NCBI GenBank assembly: GCA_036583965.1
Contig: JAZBQD010000005.1
Location: 812,718-876,717, forward strand
Origin: Prunella strophiata
Taxonomy: Eukaryota; Chordata; Aves; Passeriformes; Prunellidae
Length of the DNA stretch: 64,000 nucleotides
Reading direction: 5' to 3'
Below are positions 1 to 11,681 of the stretch, piece by piece. Numbering within the stretch: position 1 is the stretch's first letter; every line of letters starts with the position of its first letter. The position numbers and the translations under genes were made by a program. Below the pieces are notes generated by a model, which saw only the letters and a list, made by a program, of their open reading frames with translations, searched no databases and had not been told where the DNA came from.

Positions 1-530
1 TGGGAGAGAGGGATCAGGATCTGCTCCGAGAGAACAATGGGGTGAGAAGGAGCAGCCCCAAACTCCTCCAGGAGAGGTTCAGGGTGGACATCAGGAGGAA
101 TAAAAGGTGCTCAGGCTTTGGAATTGCCTGGAGAAAAGGAGGCTCAGAGGGGAATTTTCACCCCACAACTCCCTGATGGGAGAGCAGAGCCCAGAGGGAT
201 CAAAATCTGCTCCCAGGGAACAGCAGTAGGAGAAGGAACAGCCCCAAATTCCTCCAGCAGAGGTTCAGGATGGACATCAAGAGGAATTTCCTCCTGGAAA
301 AGGTGGTCAGGGTTTGGAATTGCCTGGAGGAAAGGAGGTTCAGAGGGGAATTTTCACCCCACAACTCCCTGATGGGAGAGAGGGATCGGGATCTGCTCCC
401 AGGGCACACCAGGGTGAGAGGGAACATCCTCAAGCTGTGCCAGGGGAGGTTCAGGATGGACATCAGGACAGATCAGGAGGGATTTGTTCATGGAAAGAGT
501 GGTCAGGAATTGTCAGGCTGCCAAGCACCA
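1..530 (+). mobile_element. CR1 LINE 3' fragments, locally repeated
   Basis: Three partial copies of the CR1 segment that reads GAGGTTCAGGRTGGACATCA begin near 74, 261 and 449, a period of about 188 bp. Each is followed by the usual 'aggaattt...ggaaaaggtggtcagg' region. This wording is characteristic of the 3' part of avian CR1. The copies are damaged and carry no reverse-transcriptase reading frame. The repetition suggests local duplication of an old insertion rather than separate insertions. Confidence 0.75.
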
Positions 531-850
531 CCAGGTCAGCCACTTGTTCCACAGAGTTGTGGAATCACTGATGTTGGAAAACCATCAAGTCCAAGCTGTG
601 CCTGATTCCCACCAGAGCCCTGAGTGCCACATTCAGCCCTTCCTTGGACACCTCCAGGGATGGGGGACTCCAAACCTCCCTGGGCAGCCCCTTCCAACAC
701 CTGAGCACCCTTTCCATGGAAAAATTCCAATATAAACCTCCCCTGGTGCAACTTGAGGCTGTTTCCCTTTGTCCTGTCCTTGTTCCCTGGGAGCAGAGCC
801 AGCCCCCACCTGGCTGCACTCTCCTGTCAGGGGGTTGTGGAGAGGCAGAA
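531..850 (-). mobile_element. CR1 LINE 3' fragment, antisense
   Basis: The plus strand shows the reverse complement of a CR1 3' region: 'ccatcaagtccaagctgtgcc', then 'cacctccagggatggggga', then 'ccctgggcagccccttccaacac'. It faces the plus-strand fragments to the left, so the two form a large imperfect inverted pair. There is no coding potential. Confidence 0.8.
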
Positions 851-1475
851 AATCCCCCCTGAGCCTCCTTTTCTCCAGGCTGAGCCCCAACAGCTCCCTC
901 AGAAGTTCTCCAGACCCTCCTCCTGCTGCTCCAGCCCTTCCCAGGCTCCACTGTGCTCCTCCAGATACTCTCCAGGCACCTGGAGGTCTCTGACCTAAGT
1001 TTCACCAAACACCAACAGGCACTTCTAAAATCCATCCTTAAAAAAAGATTCAGAGCAATTTAAGTCCCCCCTGAGCCTCCTTTTCTCCAGGCTGAGCCCC
1101 AACAGCTCCCTCAGAAGTTCTCCAGACCCTCCAGCCCTTCCCAGGCTCCACTGTGCTCCTCCAGATACTCTCCAGGCACCTGGAGGTCTCTGACCTCTCT
1201 AAGTTTCACCAAACACCAACAGGCACTTCTCTAAAATCCATCCTTAAAAAAAGATTCAGAGCAATTTAAGTCCCCCCTGAGCCTCCTTTTCTCCAGGCTG
1301 AGCCCCAACAGCTCCCTCAGAAGTTCTCCAGACCCTCCAGCCCTTCCCAGGCTCCACTGTCCCACTCCAGATACTCTCCAGGCACCTGGAGGTCTCTGAC
1401 CTCTCTAAGTTTCACCAAACACCAGCAGGTACTTCCAAAATCTATCCTTAAAAAAAGATTCAGGCCAATTTAAGA
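851..1475 (-). repeat. Three tandem copies of a ~208-bp CR1-derived unit
   Basis: The block starting 'cctgagcctccttttctcc' and ending with an A-rich 'ccttaaaaaaagattca' occurs at about 851, 1067 and 1276 with few differences. The text matches the antisense internal part of CR1 (lettering 'ccaggctgagccccaacag'). A piece of an antisense CR1 has therefore been tandemly amplified. Confidence 0.75.
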
Positions 1476-2395
1476 GTTGAATCCACCTGTCCCATACTTT
1501 TGTTTCCTGCCAACATGCCCATCCCTGCCAGGGCTGCCACAAACACAGAGACATCAACATTTCCCACTGTTTATTCCCTTGGGCAATGAATTCATTGTGA
1601 TTCTGCCCCTACAGCCATGGTGAGAGGCTCAGGATCATCTCAACAGGCATGAAAACATTTTAACCTGGGTTTCAACCTCTGCTGGAGCCTTTGGATCCAG
1701 CCAGAAATGGATATTTGGAAAAAATTTAAAGCAAGAAAAGCACCTTGGCACAGGAATGCAGGGGAAGCACCAGCAGCCCTGAATACTGGCAAGATGAGTT
1801 TATTAATTTTCTTTTTTAGCCAAAAAAAAAAGCCCTTTGGAAAGTCTTCAAGGTGCCAAGCTGTGCTCCCTGCCTCTGGCTGCACCTCCTGTTCCAAATT
1901 ACCTGGGAACAACTCCCTGAGTGACCCAAACCTGCTGCTCTGGAGAGACAGAGGTGGGAGAAGAGCTCCCAAAACTGCTCTGAAATTTTGGACACTGATC
2001 CCTCTGTGGTGCCCCTGGGGCAGCCACCTCCTCCTTGAAAACAATTAAAACCCAATCAATTTATTCAAATGAGCGCTGATCTGGCTTTAATTAATATTAA
2101 ATGAGATAATGAGGTAAAGTGGGGCTTGGAGCAGTGGTTTAGGCACTTTTTAGAGGTGATTTAGGCACCTTTTCCCCCCCCAAAACCAGAGCTTTGGAAT
2201 AGCAACGCTGCCACCACCTTAAATTTAGCAACACAAATGGCAGCACTGCTAAAAAGGGAATTAAATTCCAAGGGGGGATCCGGTGTCACAGGCAGCAGGA
2301 GGGTCCTGGCAGCAGCTGGAAGGAGGAGCTGGCCCGGGATATCCCCCAGTGCCCCCGGGGCTGCTCCTCCCTTGGGAACTCATCCATCAGCACAG
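1476..2395. other. Unassigned single-copy segment
   Basis: This is a mixed-composition stretch with an A-run near 1824 and an AT-rich patch near 2060-2110. Short open frames exist on both strands, but none resembles a known protein or has paired splice sites. It could be intergenic sequence upstream of INHBC or the end of a neighbouring transcript. I see nothing decisive. Confidence 0.4.
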
Positions 2396-3530
2396 AAATT
2401 CCCTCCCCATCCAGGTCAGTCCCTCCAACCAGGGAATCCTGCAAGGGGTTGGGTTGGGAGGGATTTTAAAGCTCAGCTCCAAGCTCTGTTCAACCCAAAA
2501 ACTAAAATTTTTGCTATTATAATTAAAAGTTAACTATTTATTAATTACAATCTATTATAAGTGGTTTTTTGTCTATCAGCTTTAGCTACACTATGTTATA
2601 AATGCCTTAAAGTCAATCATCAAAAATTACTCTTGTGGGTCTACAATGCATCTTTTATAATTCTATTTCTCTAAAATATCAGTCTTATTTGTAAGGCTGC
2701 CTTTTGAAACTTATGTCTAATTCTATTTCTCTCTAAACAATGTCTATTTTATTCCATGGCATTCCTAAATCAGCATTTTTTATCTCAAGGTTTGTATGCA
2801 GACGTGTGAGCTTTCTGTTAGGTTTGGAGAATTCTCTACAAATTCATTTCCCAAACTCAGGAATTCATCCAAAAAAAGAAAAGTTTTCTTCCCATCCAGG
2901 TCAGTCCCTCTAACCAGGGAATCCTGCAAGGGGTTGGGTTGGGAGGGATTTTAAAGCTCAGCTCCAAGCTCTGTTCAACCCAAAAATTAAAATTTTCACT
3001 ATTAGAAGTTAAATATTTGTTAATTATAATATACTATAAGTGGGTTTTGGTCTATCAGCTTTAGCTACACTATGTTGTAAATACCTTAAAGTCAATAATC
3101 AAAAATTACTCTTTGTAAGGAGTACAATGCATCTTTTATAATTCTATTTCTCTAAAATATCCAGTCTTATTTGTAAGGCTGCCTTTTGAAACTTATTTCT
3201 AATTCTATTTCTCTCTCAACAATGTCTATTTTATTCCATGGCATTTCTAAGTTAGCATTTTTATCTCAAGGTTTGTATACAGATGCACACTGAGTGAGCT
3301 TTCTGTTAGGTTTGGAGAACTGGAGAATTCTCTACAAATTCATTTCCCAAACTCAGGAATTCATCCAAAATAAGAAAATAGTTTTCTCCCCATCCAGGTC
3401 AGTCCCTCTAACCAGGGAATCCTGCAAGGGGTTGGGTTGGGAGGGATTTTAAAACTCAGCTCCAAGCTCTATCCAACTTAAAAATTAAAATTTTTGCTAT
3501 TATAATTAAAAGTTAACTATTTGTTAATTA
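2396..3530. repeat. ~490-bp AT-rich tandem repeat, 2.3 copies
   Basis: The marker 'cccatccaggtcagtccctc' occurs near 2406, 2891 and 3389, giving periods of about 485-499 bp. The first two copies are near full length and the third stops around 3530. A diverged relative of the 3' half lies 44 kb away at 47,186-47,335, so this is a dispersed family and not only a local duplication. No reading frame is conserved. An LTR or other non-coding retroelement is possible; I do not recognise the family. Confidence 0.75.
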
Positions 3531-4470
3531 CAATAAGTGTTTTTTTAATCCCAAATCCTTACCCCACAGCTTCCCAGGGATTACAGCTGTGTGGAATTCC
3601 CACTCTGGACCTGGTTTGCCAAAAATCCACCTTGTTGTTCCCACCTCCTTTTTGTCAACAGTGTTGACAAAATTAATAAAATAATAAAAATTATCTATAA
3701 TAATAAATAATAAACCCACCTTGCTCTTCCCAACATCTTTTCATCAACAGTGTTGACAGAAATAATAAAATAATAAAAAATATTTATAGCAATAAATAAT
3801 AAATAATAAATCCACATTGCTCTTCATAACACCTTTTTGTCAACAGTGTTGACAATCATAATAAAATAATAAAAATTATCTATAATAATAAATAATAAAT
3901 AACAAATCCACCTTGTTGTCCCCAACACCATGTTGTCAACAGTGTTGACAAAATTAATAAATTAATAAAAATTACCTATAATAATAAATCATAAATCCAC
4001 CTTGCTCTTCCCAACACCTTTTCATCAACAGTGTTGACAAAAATAAGAAAATAATAAAAATTATCTATAATATAAATAATAAATAATAAATAATAAATAA
4101 TAAATAATAAATCCACCTTGTTCTTCCCAACACCTTGTTGTCAACAGTGTTGACAAAAATAAGAAAATAATAAAAATTATTTCCAACAATAAAATAATAA
4201 ATAATAAATCCACCTTGTTCTTCCCAACACCTTGCTGTCAACAGTGTTGACAAAAATAAGAAAATAATAAAAATTATCTAAAATAATAAATCATAAATAA
4301 TAAATAATAAGTCCACCTTGCTCTTCCCAACATCATGTTGTCAACAGTGTTGACATAAATAAGAAAATTATAAAAATTATCTAAAATAATAAATAATAAA
4401 TCCACCTTGTTCTTCCCAACAATATTGACAAAAAATAAGAAAATAATAAAATTACTGATACCAAGAAATA
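3531..4470. repeat. ~97-bp minisatellite with a palindromic core
   Basis: About nine units combine three parts: 'ccaccttgctcttcccaac', the near-perfect palindrome TGTCAACAGTGTTGACA (first full copy 3653-3669), and a run of AATAAT/AAT triplets. Further palindromes lie near 3751, 3838, 3937, 4026, 4139, 4236, 4338 and, degraded, 4419. The left arm varies (TGTCAACA or CATCAACA) while the right arm TGTTGACA is nearly invariant. The block is very AT-rich within a GC-rich window. Confidence 0.85.
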
Positions 4471-4569
4471 ATAATAATAAAAGTGTTCCAGGAGCAGAGC
4501 TGATGGGAAAGCTCCTGTGGCCCTGAGCTGATCCAGGCTGGCACTAAGAGGATCCTACAGCAGGTCAGG

Positions 4570-4655
4570 ATCAGGCAGAGAAAATCAGGAATCAGGAAAA
4601 TCAGGAAAATTAGGAAAATTAGGAAAATCAGGAAAATTAGGAAAATTAGGAAGCA
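4570..4655. repeat. Short tandem repeat, ~9-10-bp AGGAAAATTA-type unit
   Basis: Consecutive units alternate 'aggaaaatca' and 'aggaaaatta' (purine-rich on the plus strand). It is a simple purine-strand minisatellite with no coding meaning. Confidence 0.8.
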
Positions 4656-5027
4656 GCACAGGGAGATCCTGGGTGAGGAGAGGGAGGTGGAGCCCACCTC
4701 AGGTTTGAGGCAGGAAATTGAACTGGAAGTCAGGAATTTGAAATTAATTTAAATTAAAAGCTAAAAGTGCTCAGGAAGGAGCACCAGGGATTGTGGGGAT
4801 GTTCCTTCCCACAGCCCAGCAGAAGCTGAGGAGCACAAACTTCCACCAGCCCAGCTCAAACAGAGCCGGGGATGCTTTAATTAACGCTTTAATTAACACT
4901 TTAATTAGCACCAACTCACCTACAACACCTCTGCCAGGGGACAGAAACAACTCTGACCCTCAGCCCAAATTCCTGCAGGTACCAAAACCAGAATCCAAGA
5001 GAGGATTTCAAGTTCTAGGGCTGGAAA

Positions 5028-5030
5028 CAC

Positions 5031-5073
<43 letters not shown>

Positions 5074-5130
5074 CAAAAAAAAAAAAAAAAAAAATTAAAA
5101 AAAATAATAATAATAATAAAAAAAAAACAC
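5028..5130. repeat. Poly(A)/AAT simple repeat
   Basis: Almost uninterrupted A from 5032, broken by CCC near 5070, ends in (AAT)n near 5105-5118. It divides the AT-rich left end from the GC-rich arrays to the right. It could be an old retroposon tail, but no body is recognisable. Confidence 0.8.
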
Positions 5131-5139
5131 ATTTCCATG

Positions 5140-5660
5140 TATCCTTCCAAAGCAGCAGCAGGAAAATCATTCCAAAGCAAACCCGCTGTCCAGGAGGACA
5201 CAGAACGTCCCGGCAGGGCCCGGGCTCCTCTCGCCCGGTGCCCCCGGTACCGGCAGCTCCCGCTCCACGTGCTCGGGGAAGCGGCACCGGAGACAGCGGG
5301 GGAGCAGCGGGGAGCGGGCACCGGGACGGGCACGGGAAGAACTGGGCACCGAGAACGGCGGGGCAAGAACCGGAGCCCGGGAGGGGCAGGAATGGAACCG
5401 GACCCGGGAGAGGAAGAACGGAACCGGACACCGGGAGGGGCACGAACCGGGCACCGAGAGAGGCAGGGACGGAACCGATCCCCGAGAACGGCGGGGCAAG
5501 AACCGGAGCCCGGGAGGGGCAGGAACGGAACCGGAGCCGGGAGAGGCAGGAACGGAACCGGACACCGGGAGGGGCCCGGCGGGAACCGGATCCCGCACCG
5601 AGCGACCCCGAGAAGGGAGATCAGGGACACCGGGAACCGGACCCCGAGAGGGGCAGGAAC
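5140..5660. other. CpG-rich segment grading into a repeat
   Basis: CpG density jumps here. From about 5330 the sequence becomes a loose repeat of 'gaaccggagcccgggagggg'. The first 180 bp look single-copy and could be a promoter or 5' UTR, possibly an unseen 5' exon for the INHBC-like gene, because that gene lacks a start codon at 11.68 kb. There is no direct support beyond composition. Confidence 0.35.
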
Positions 5661-7350
5661 CGGATCCCGAACCGAGCGACACCGAGAGGGGCAGCCCCAG
5701 GCCGGGAACCATCCCCGGGCCGGGAACCATCCCCGGAACCATTCCCGGGAACAGCCCCGGAGCCCGGAACCATCCCCGGGCCGGGAACCATCCCCGGGCC
5801 GGGAACCATCCCCGGGAGCAGCCCCGGAGCCCGGAACCATCCCCGGGCCGGGAACGATCCCCGGGAGCAGCCCCGGGCCCGGAACCATCCCCGGAACCAT
5901 CCCCGGGAGCAGCCCCGGAGCCCGGAACCATCCCCGGGAGCAGCCCCGGAGCCCGGAACCATCCCCGGGAGCAGCCCCGGAGCCCGGAACCATCCCCGGG
6001 AGCAGCCCCGGAGCCCGGAACCATCCCCGGGCCGGGAACCATCCCCGGGAGCAGCCCCGGAGCCCGGAACCATCCCCGGGAGCAGCCCCGGGCCCGGAAC
6101 CATCCCCGGAGCCATCCCCGGGAGCAGCCCCGGAGCCATCCCCGGAGCCATCCCCGGGAGCAGCCCCGGAGCCCGGAACCATCCCCGGGCCGGGAACCAT
6201 CCCCGGGAGCAGCCCCGGAGCCCGGAACCATCCCCGGGCCGGGAACCATCCCCGGGCCGGGAACGATCCCCGGGAGCAGCCCCGGAGCCCGGAACCATCC
6301 CCGGGCCGGGAACCATCCCCGGGAGCAGCCCCGGAGCCCGGAACCATCCCCGGGCCGGGAACCATCCCCGGGCCGGGAACGATCCCCGGGAGCAGCCCCG
6401 GAGCCCGGAACCATCCCCGGGAGCAGCCCCGGAGCCCGGAACCATCCCCGGGCCGGGAACCATCCCCGGGCCGGGAACCATCCCCGGGCCGGGAACCATC
6501 CCCGGGCCGGGAACCATCCCCGGGCCGGGAACCATCCCCGGGCCGGGAACCATCCCCGGGCCGGGAACCATCCCCGGGCCGGGAACCATCCCCGGGCCGG
6601 GAACCATCCCCGGGCCGGGAACCATCCCCGGGCCGGGAACCATCCCCGGGCCGGGAACCATCCCCGGGCCGGGAACCATCCCCGGGCCGGGAACCATCCC
6701 CGGGAGCAGCCCCGGAGCCCGGAACCATCCCCGGGCCGGGAACCATCCCCGGGCCGGGAACCATCCCCGGGCCGGGAACCATCCCCGGGCCGGGAACCAT
6801 CCCCGGGAGCAGCCCCGGAGCCCGGAACCATCCCCGGGAGCAGCCCCGGAGCCCGGAACCATCCCCGGGCCGGGAACCATCCCCGGGCCGGGAACCATCC
6901 CCGGGCCGGGAACGATCCCCGGGAGCAGCCCCGGAGCCCGGAACCATCCCCGGGCCGGGAACGATCCCCGGGAGCAGCCCCGGAGCCCGGAACCATCCCC
7001 GGGAGCAGCCCCGGAGCCCGGAACCATCCCCGGGAGCAGCCCCGGAGCCCGGAACCATCCCCGGGAGCAGCCCCGGAGCCCGGAACCATCCCCGGGAGCA
7101 GCCCCGGAGCCCGGAACCATCCCCGGGAGCAGCCCCGGAGCCCGGAACCATCCCCGGGAGCAGCCCCGGAGCCCGGAACCATCCCCGGGAGCAGCCCCGG
7201 AGCCCGGAACCATCCCCGGGAGCAGCCCCGGAGCCCGGAACCATCCCCGGGAGCAGCCCCGGAGCCCGGAACCATCCCCGGAGCCATCCCCGGGAGCAGC
7301 CCCGGAGCCCGGAACCATCCCCGGGAGCAGCCCCGGAGCCGCTCCGCCCC
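5661..7350. repeat. GC-rich minisatellite, 18-bp and 30-bp units
   Basis: Two interleaved units build the block: an 18-bp 'gggccgggaaccatcccc' and a ~30-bp unit adding 'gggagcagccccggagcc'. A run of about 15 consecutive 18-bp units spans roughly 6440-6700, and a run of 30-bp units spans roughly 6960-7270. Unit lengths divisible by three keep frames open on both strands, which creates spurious ORFs of hundreds of residues. Confidence 0.9.
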
Positions 7351-7379
7351 CTCGGGGGGCCCGCCGCCCTCCGGATCGT

Positions 7380-10300
7380 CCGTCCATCCCCGGGGGTCCC
7401 GAAATTAACCAGGTGGCCCGAATTCACCAGGGGTCCCGAATTCACCAGGATCCTTCATCCTCGGGGATCCCAAATTCACCAGGGGTCCCGAATTCACCTG
7501 GGGTCCCGAATTCACCCCGGGGGTCCCGAATTCACCAGGGGTCCCGAATTCACCAGGGGTCCCACATCTCCCTGGGGTCCCAAATTCCCCAGGGGTCCCA
7601 AATTCCCCAGGGGTCCCGAATTCACCGGGGATCCCAAATTCACCAGGGGTCCCGAATTCACCAGGGGTCCCGAATTCACCAGGGGTCCCGCATTCCCCAG
7701 GATCCTCCATCCCCGGGGGTCCCGAATTCACCAGGGGTCTCACATCACCAGGGATCCCAAATTCACCAGGGATCCCAAATTCACCAGGGGTCCCACATCT
7801 CCCTGGGGTCCCAAATTCCCCAGGGGTCCCAAATTCCCCGGGGATCCCAAATTCCCCAGGGGTCCCAAATTCCCCGGGGATCCCAAATTCCCCAGGGGTC
7901 CCACATCTCCCTGGGGTCCCAAATTCCCCGGGGATCCCAAATTCCCCAGGGGTCCCAAATTCCCCGGGGATCCCAAATTCACCAGGGATCCCGAATTCAC
8001 CAGGGGTCTCACATCACCAGGGATCCCAAATTCACCGGGGGTCCCGAATTCCCAGGGATCCCGAATTCACCAGGGGTCCCGAATTCTCCAGGGGTCCCGA
8101 ATTCACCAGGGGTCCCGAATTCACCAGGGGTCCCACATCTCCCTGGGGTCCCAAATTCCCCGGGGATCCCAAATTCACCAGGGGTCCCACATCTCCCTGG
8201 GGTCCCAAATTCCCCAGGGGTCCCAAATTCCCCAGGGGTCCCAAATTCCCCAGGGGTCCCAAATTCCCCAGGGGTCCCACATCTCCCTGGGGTCCCAAAT
8301 TCCCCGGGGATCCCAAATTCCACAGGGGTCCCAAATTCCCCGGCGATCCCAAATTCCCCGGCGATCCCAAATTCGCCAGGGGTCCCACATCCCCGGGGGT
8401 CCCGAATTCACCAGGGGTCTCACATCACCAGGGATCCCAAATTCCCCAGGGGTTCTCCATCCCCCGGGATCCTCCATCCCCGGGGGTCCCGAATTCACCA
8501 GGGGTCCCAAATTCCCCGGGGATCCCAAATTCCCCAGGGGTCCCAAATTCCCCGGGGATCCCAAATTCACCAGGGGTCTCACATCACCAGGGACCCGAAT
8601 TCACCAAGTGTCCCGCAGCCCCCGGGATCTTCCATCCCCGGGGATCCCAAATTCCCCAGGGATCCTCCATTCCTGAGAATCCCAAATTCTCTGGAGATCC
8701 CACATCCCTCAGGATCCTCCATCCCCCGGGATCCCAAATTCCCCAGGGGTCCCACATCTCCCTGGGGGTCCCAAATTCCCCAGGGATCCTCCATTCCTGA
8801 GAATCCCAAATTCTCTGGAGATCCCACATCCCCCAGGATTCTCCATCCCCCGGGATCCCAAATTCCCCAGGGGTCCCACAGCTCCCCGGTGATCCCAAAT
8901 TCCCCAGGGGTCCCACATCTCCCCGGGGGTCCCGAATTCACCAGGGGTCCCACATCTCCCCGGTGATCCCAAATTCCCCAGGGGTCCCAAATTCCCCGGG
9001 GATCCCAAATTCCCCAGGGGTTCTCCATCCCCCGGGATCCCAATTCCCCAGGGGTTCCACATCTCCCCGGTGATCCCAAATTCCCCAGGGGTTCCACATC
9101 TCCCCAGGATCCCAAATTCCCCGGGGATCCCAATTCCCCAGGGGTCCCACATCTCCCCGGTGATCCCAATTCCCCAGGGGTTCCACATCTCCCCGGTGAT
9201 CCCAAATTCTCCAGGATTCTCCATCCCCGGGAATCCCCAAATTCCCCAGGGGTCCCACATCTCCCCGGTGATCCCAAATTCTCCAGGGGTTCTCCATCCC
9301 CCGGGATCCCAAATTCTCGGGAGATCCCACATCTCCCCGGGGGTCCCACATCCCCCGGGATCCTCCATCCCCGGGGGTCCCAAATTCCCCAGAGGTCCCA
9401 CAGCTCCCCGGTGATCCCAAATTCCCCAGGGGTTCTCCATCCCCGGGGATCCCAAATTCCACAGGGGTCCCAAATTCCCCAGGGATCCTCCATCCCCGGG
9501 GGTCCCGAATTCACCAGGGGTCCCACATCTCCCCAGGATCCCAAATTCCCCAGGGGTCCCACAGCTCCCCGGTGATCCCAAATTCCCCAGGGGTCCCACA
9601 GCTCCCCGGTGATCCCAAATTCCCCAGGGGTTCTCCATCCCCGGGAATCCCACATCTCTGGAGATCCCACATCTCCCCGGTGATCCCAAATTCCCCAGGG
9701 GTCCCACATCTCCCCAGGATCCCAAATTCCCCAGGGGTCCCACATCTCCCCAGGATCCCAAATTCCCCAGGGGTCCCACATCTCCCCGGTGATCCCAAAT
9801 TCCCCAGGGGTCCCACATCTCCCCAGGATCCCAAATTCCCCAGGGGTCCCACATCTCCCCAGGATCCCAAATTCCCCAGGGGTCCCACAGCTCCCCGGTG
9901 ATCCCAAATTCCCCAGGGGTCCCACATCTCCCTGGGGTCCCAAATTCCCCGGGGATCCCAAATTCCCCAGGGGTCCCACATCTCCCCGGTGATCCCAAAT
10001 TCCCCAGGGGTCCCACAGCTCCCCGGTGATCCCAAATTCCCCAGGGGTCCCACATCTCCCCGGTGATCCCAATTCCCCAGGGGTCCCACATCTCCCCAGG
10101 ATCCCAAATTCCCCAGGGGTTCTCCATCCCCCGGGGATCCCAAATTCCCCAGGGGTCCCACAGCTCCCCGGTGATCCCAAATTCCCCAGGGGTCCCACAG
10201 CTCCCCGGTGATCCCAAATTCCCCAGGGGTCCCACATCTCCCCGGTGATCCCAAATTCCCCAGGGGTCCCACATCTCCCCAGGATCCCAAATTCCCCAGG

Positions 10301-11680
10301 GGTCCCACATCTCCCCAGGATCCCAAATTCCCCAGGGGTCCCACAGCTCCCCGGTGATCCCAAATTCCCCAGGGGTCCCACATCTCCCCAGGATCCCAAA
10401 TTCCCCAGGGGTCCCACAGCTCCCCGGTGATCCCAAATTCCCCAGGGGTCCCACATCTCCCCGGTGATCCCAAATTCCCCAGGGGTCCCACATCTCCCTG
10501 GGGTCCCAAATTCCCCAGGGGTCCCACATCTCCCCAGGATCCCAAATTCCCCAGGGGTCCCACATCTCCCTGGGGTCCCAAATTCCCCAGGGGTCCCACA
10601 TCTCCCTGGGGTCCCAAATTCCCCAGGGGTCCCACAGCTCCCCGGTGATCCCAAATTCCCCAGGGGTCCCACAGCTCCCCGGTGATCCCAAATTCCCCAG
10701 GGGTCCCACATCTCCCCGGTGATCCCAAATTCCCCAGGGGTCCCACAGCTCCCCGGTGATCCCAAATTCCCCAGGGGTCCCACAGCTCCCCGGTGATCCC
10801 AAATTCCCCAGGGGTCCCACATCTCCCCGGTGATCCCAAATTCCCCAGGGGTCCCACATCTCCCCGGTGATCCCAAATTCCCCAGGGGTCCCACATCTCC
10901 CTGGGGTCCCAAATTCCCCGGGGATCCCAAATTCCCCGGGGATCCCAAATTCCCCAGGGGTCCCACATCTCCCCAGGATCCCAAATTCCCCAGGGGTCCC
11001 ACAGCTCCCCGGTGATCCCAAATTCCCCAGGGGTCCCACATCTCCCTGGGGTCCCAAATTCCCCAGGGGTCCCACATCTCCCCGGTGATCCCAAATTCCC
11101 CAGGGGTCCCACATCTCCCCGGTGATCCCAAATTCCCCAGGGGTCCCACATCTCCCCGGTGATCCCAAATTCCCCAGGGGTCCCACATCTCCCCGGTGAT
11201 CCCAAATTCCCCAGGGGTCCCACATCTCCCCAGGATCCCAAATTCCCCAGGGGTCCCACATCTCCCCGGTGATCCCAAATTCCCCAGGGGTCCCACATCT
11301 CCCCAGGATCCCAAATTCCCCAGGGGTCCCACAGCTCCCCGGTGATCCCAAATTCCCCAGGGGTCCCACATCTCCCCAGGATCCCAAATTCCCCAGGGGT
11401 TCTCCATCCCCGGGGATCCCAAATTCCCCAGGGGTCCCACAGCTCCCCGGTGATCCCAAATTCCCCAGGGGTTCCACAGCTCCCCGGTGATCCCAAATTC
11501 CCCAGGGGTTCCACATCTCCCCGGTGATCCCAAATTCCCCAGGGGTCCCACATCTCCCCGGTGATCCCAAATTCCCCAGGGGTCCCACATCTCCCCAGGA
11601 TCCCAAATTCCCCAGGGGTCCCACATCTCCCCGGTGATCCCAAATTCCCCAGGGGTCCCACATCTCCCCGGTGATCCCAA
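7380..11680. repeat. 4.3-kb minisatellite abutting INHBC exon 1
   Basis: The left part (7380-8600) uses ~18-bp units such as 'ggggtcccgaattcacca', so GAATTC recurs. The right part is dominated by a 37-bp composite of 'cccaaattccccaggggtcc' plus 'cacagctccccggtgat'. The last unit ends at 11,680, and two to three codons later the conserved cysteine motif of the INHBC propeptide begins. The array therefore occupies the place where a start codon and signal peptide would be expected. Confidence 0.92.
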
Positions 11681-11681
11681 G

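Noticed and set aside
1707..2048. 113-residue ORF near the left end
   Set aside because: Includes an A-run-encoded lysine stretch, lacks similarity, and overlaps other frames of equal length.
5031..5128. Poly(A) tract as evidence of a processed pseudogene
   Set aside because: No cDNA-like body or target duplication is found upstream.
5137..8966. Overlapping ORFs of up to ~1240 residues on both strands ([16 protein letters not shown])
   Set aside because: They follow the 18/30-bp array, exist in several frames on both strands, and have no domain, signal or splice context. They are products of stop-free repeat units.
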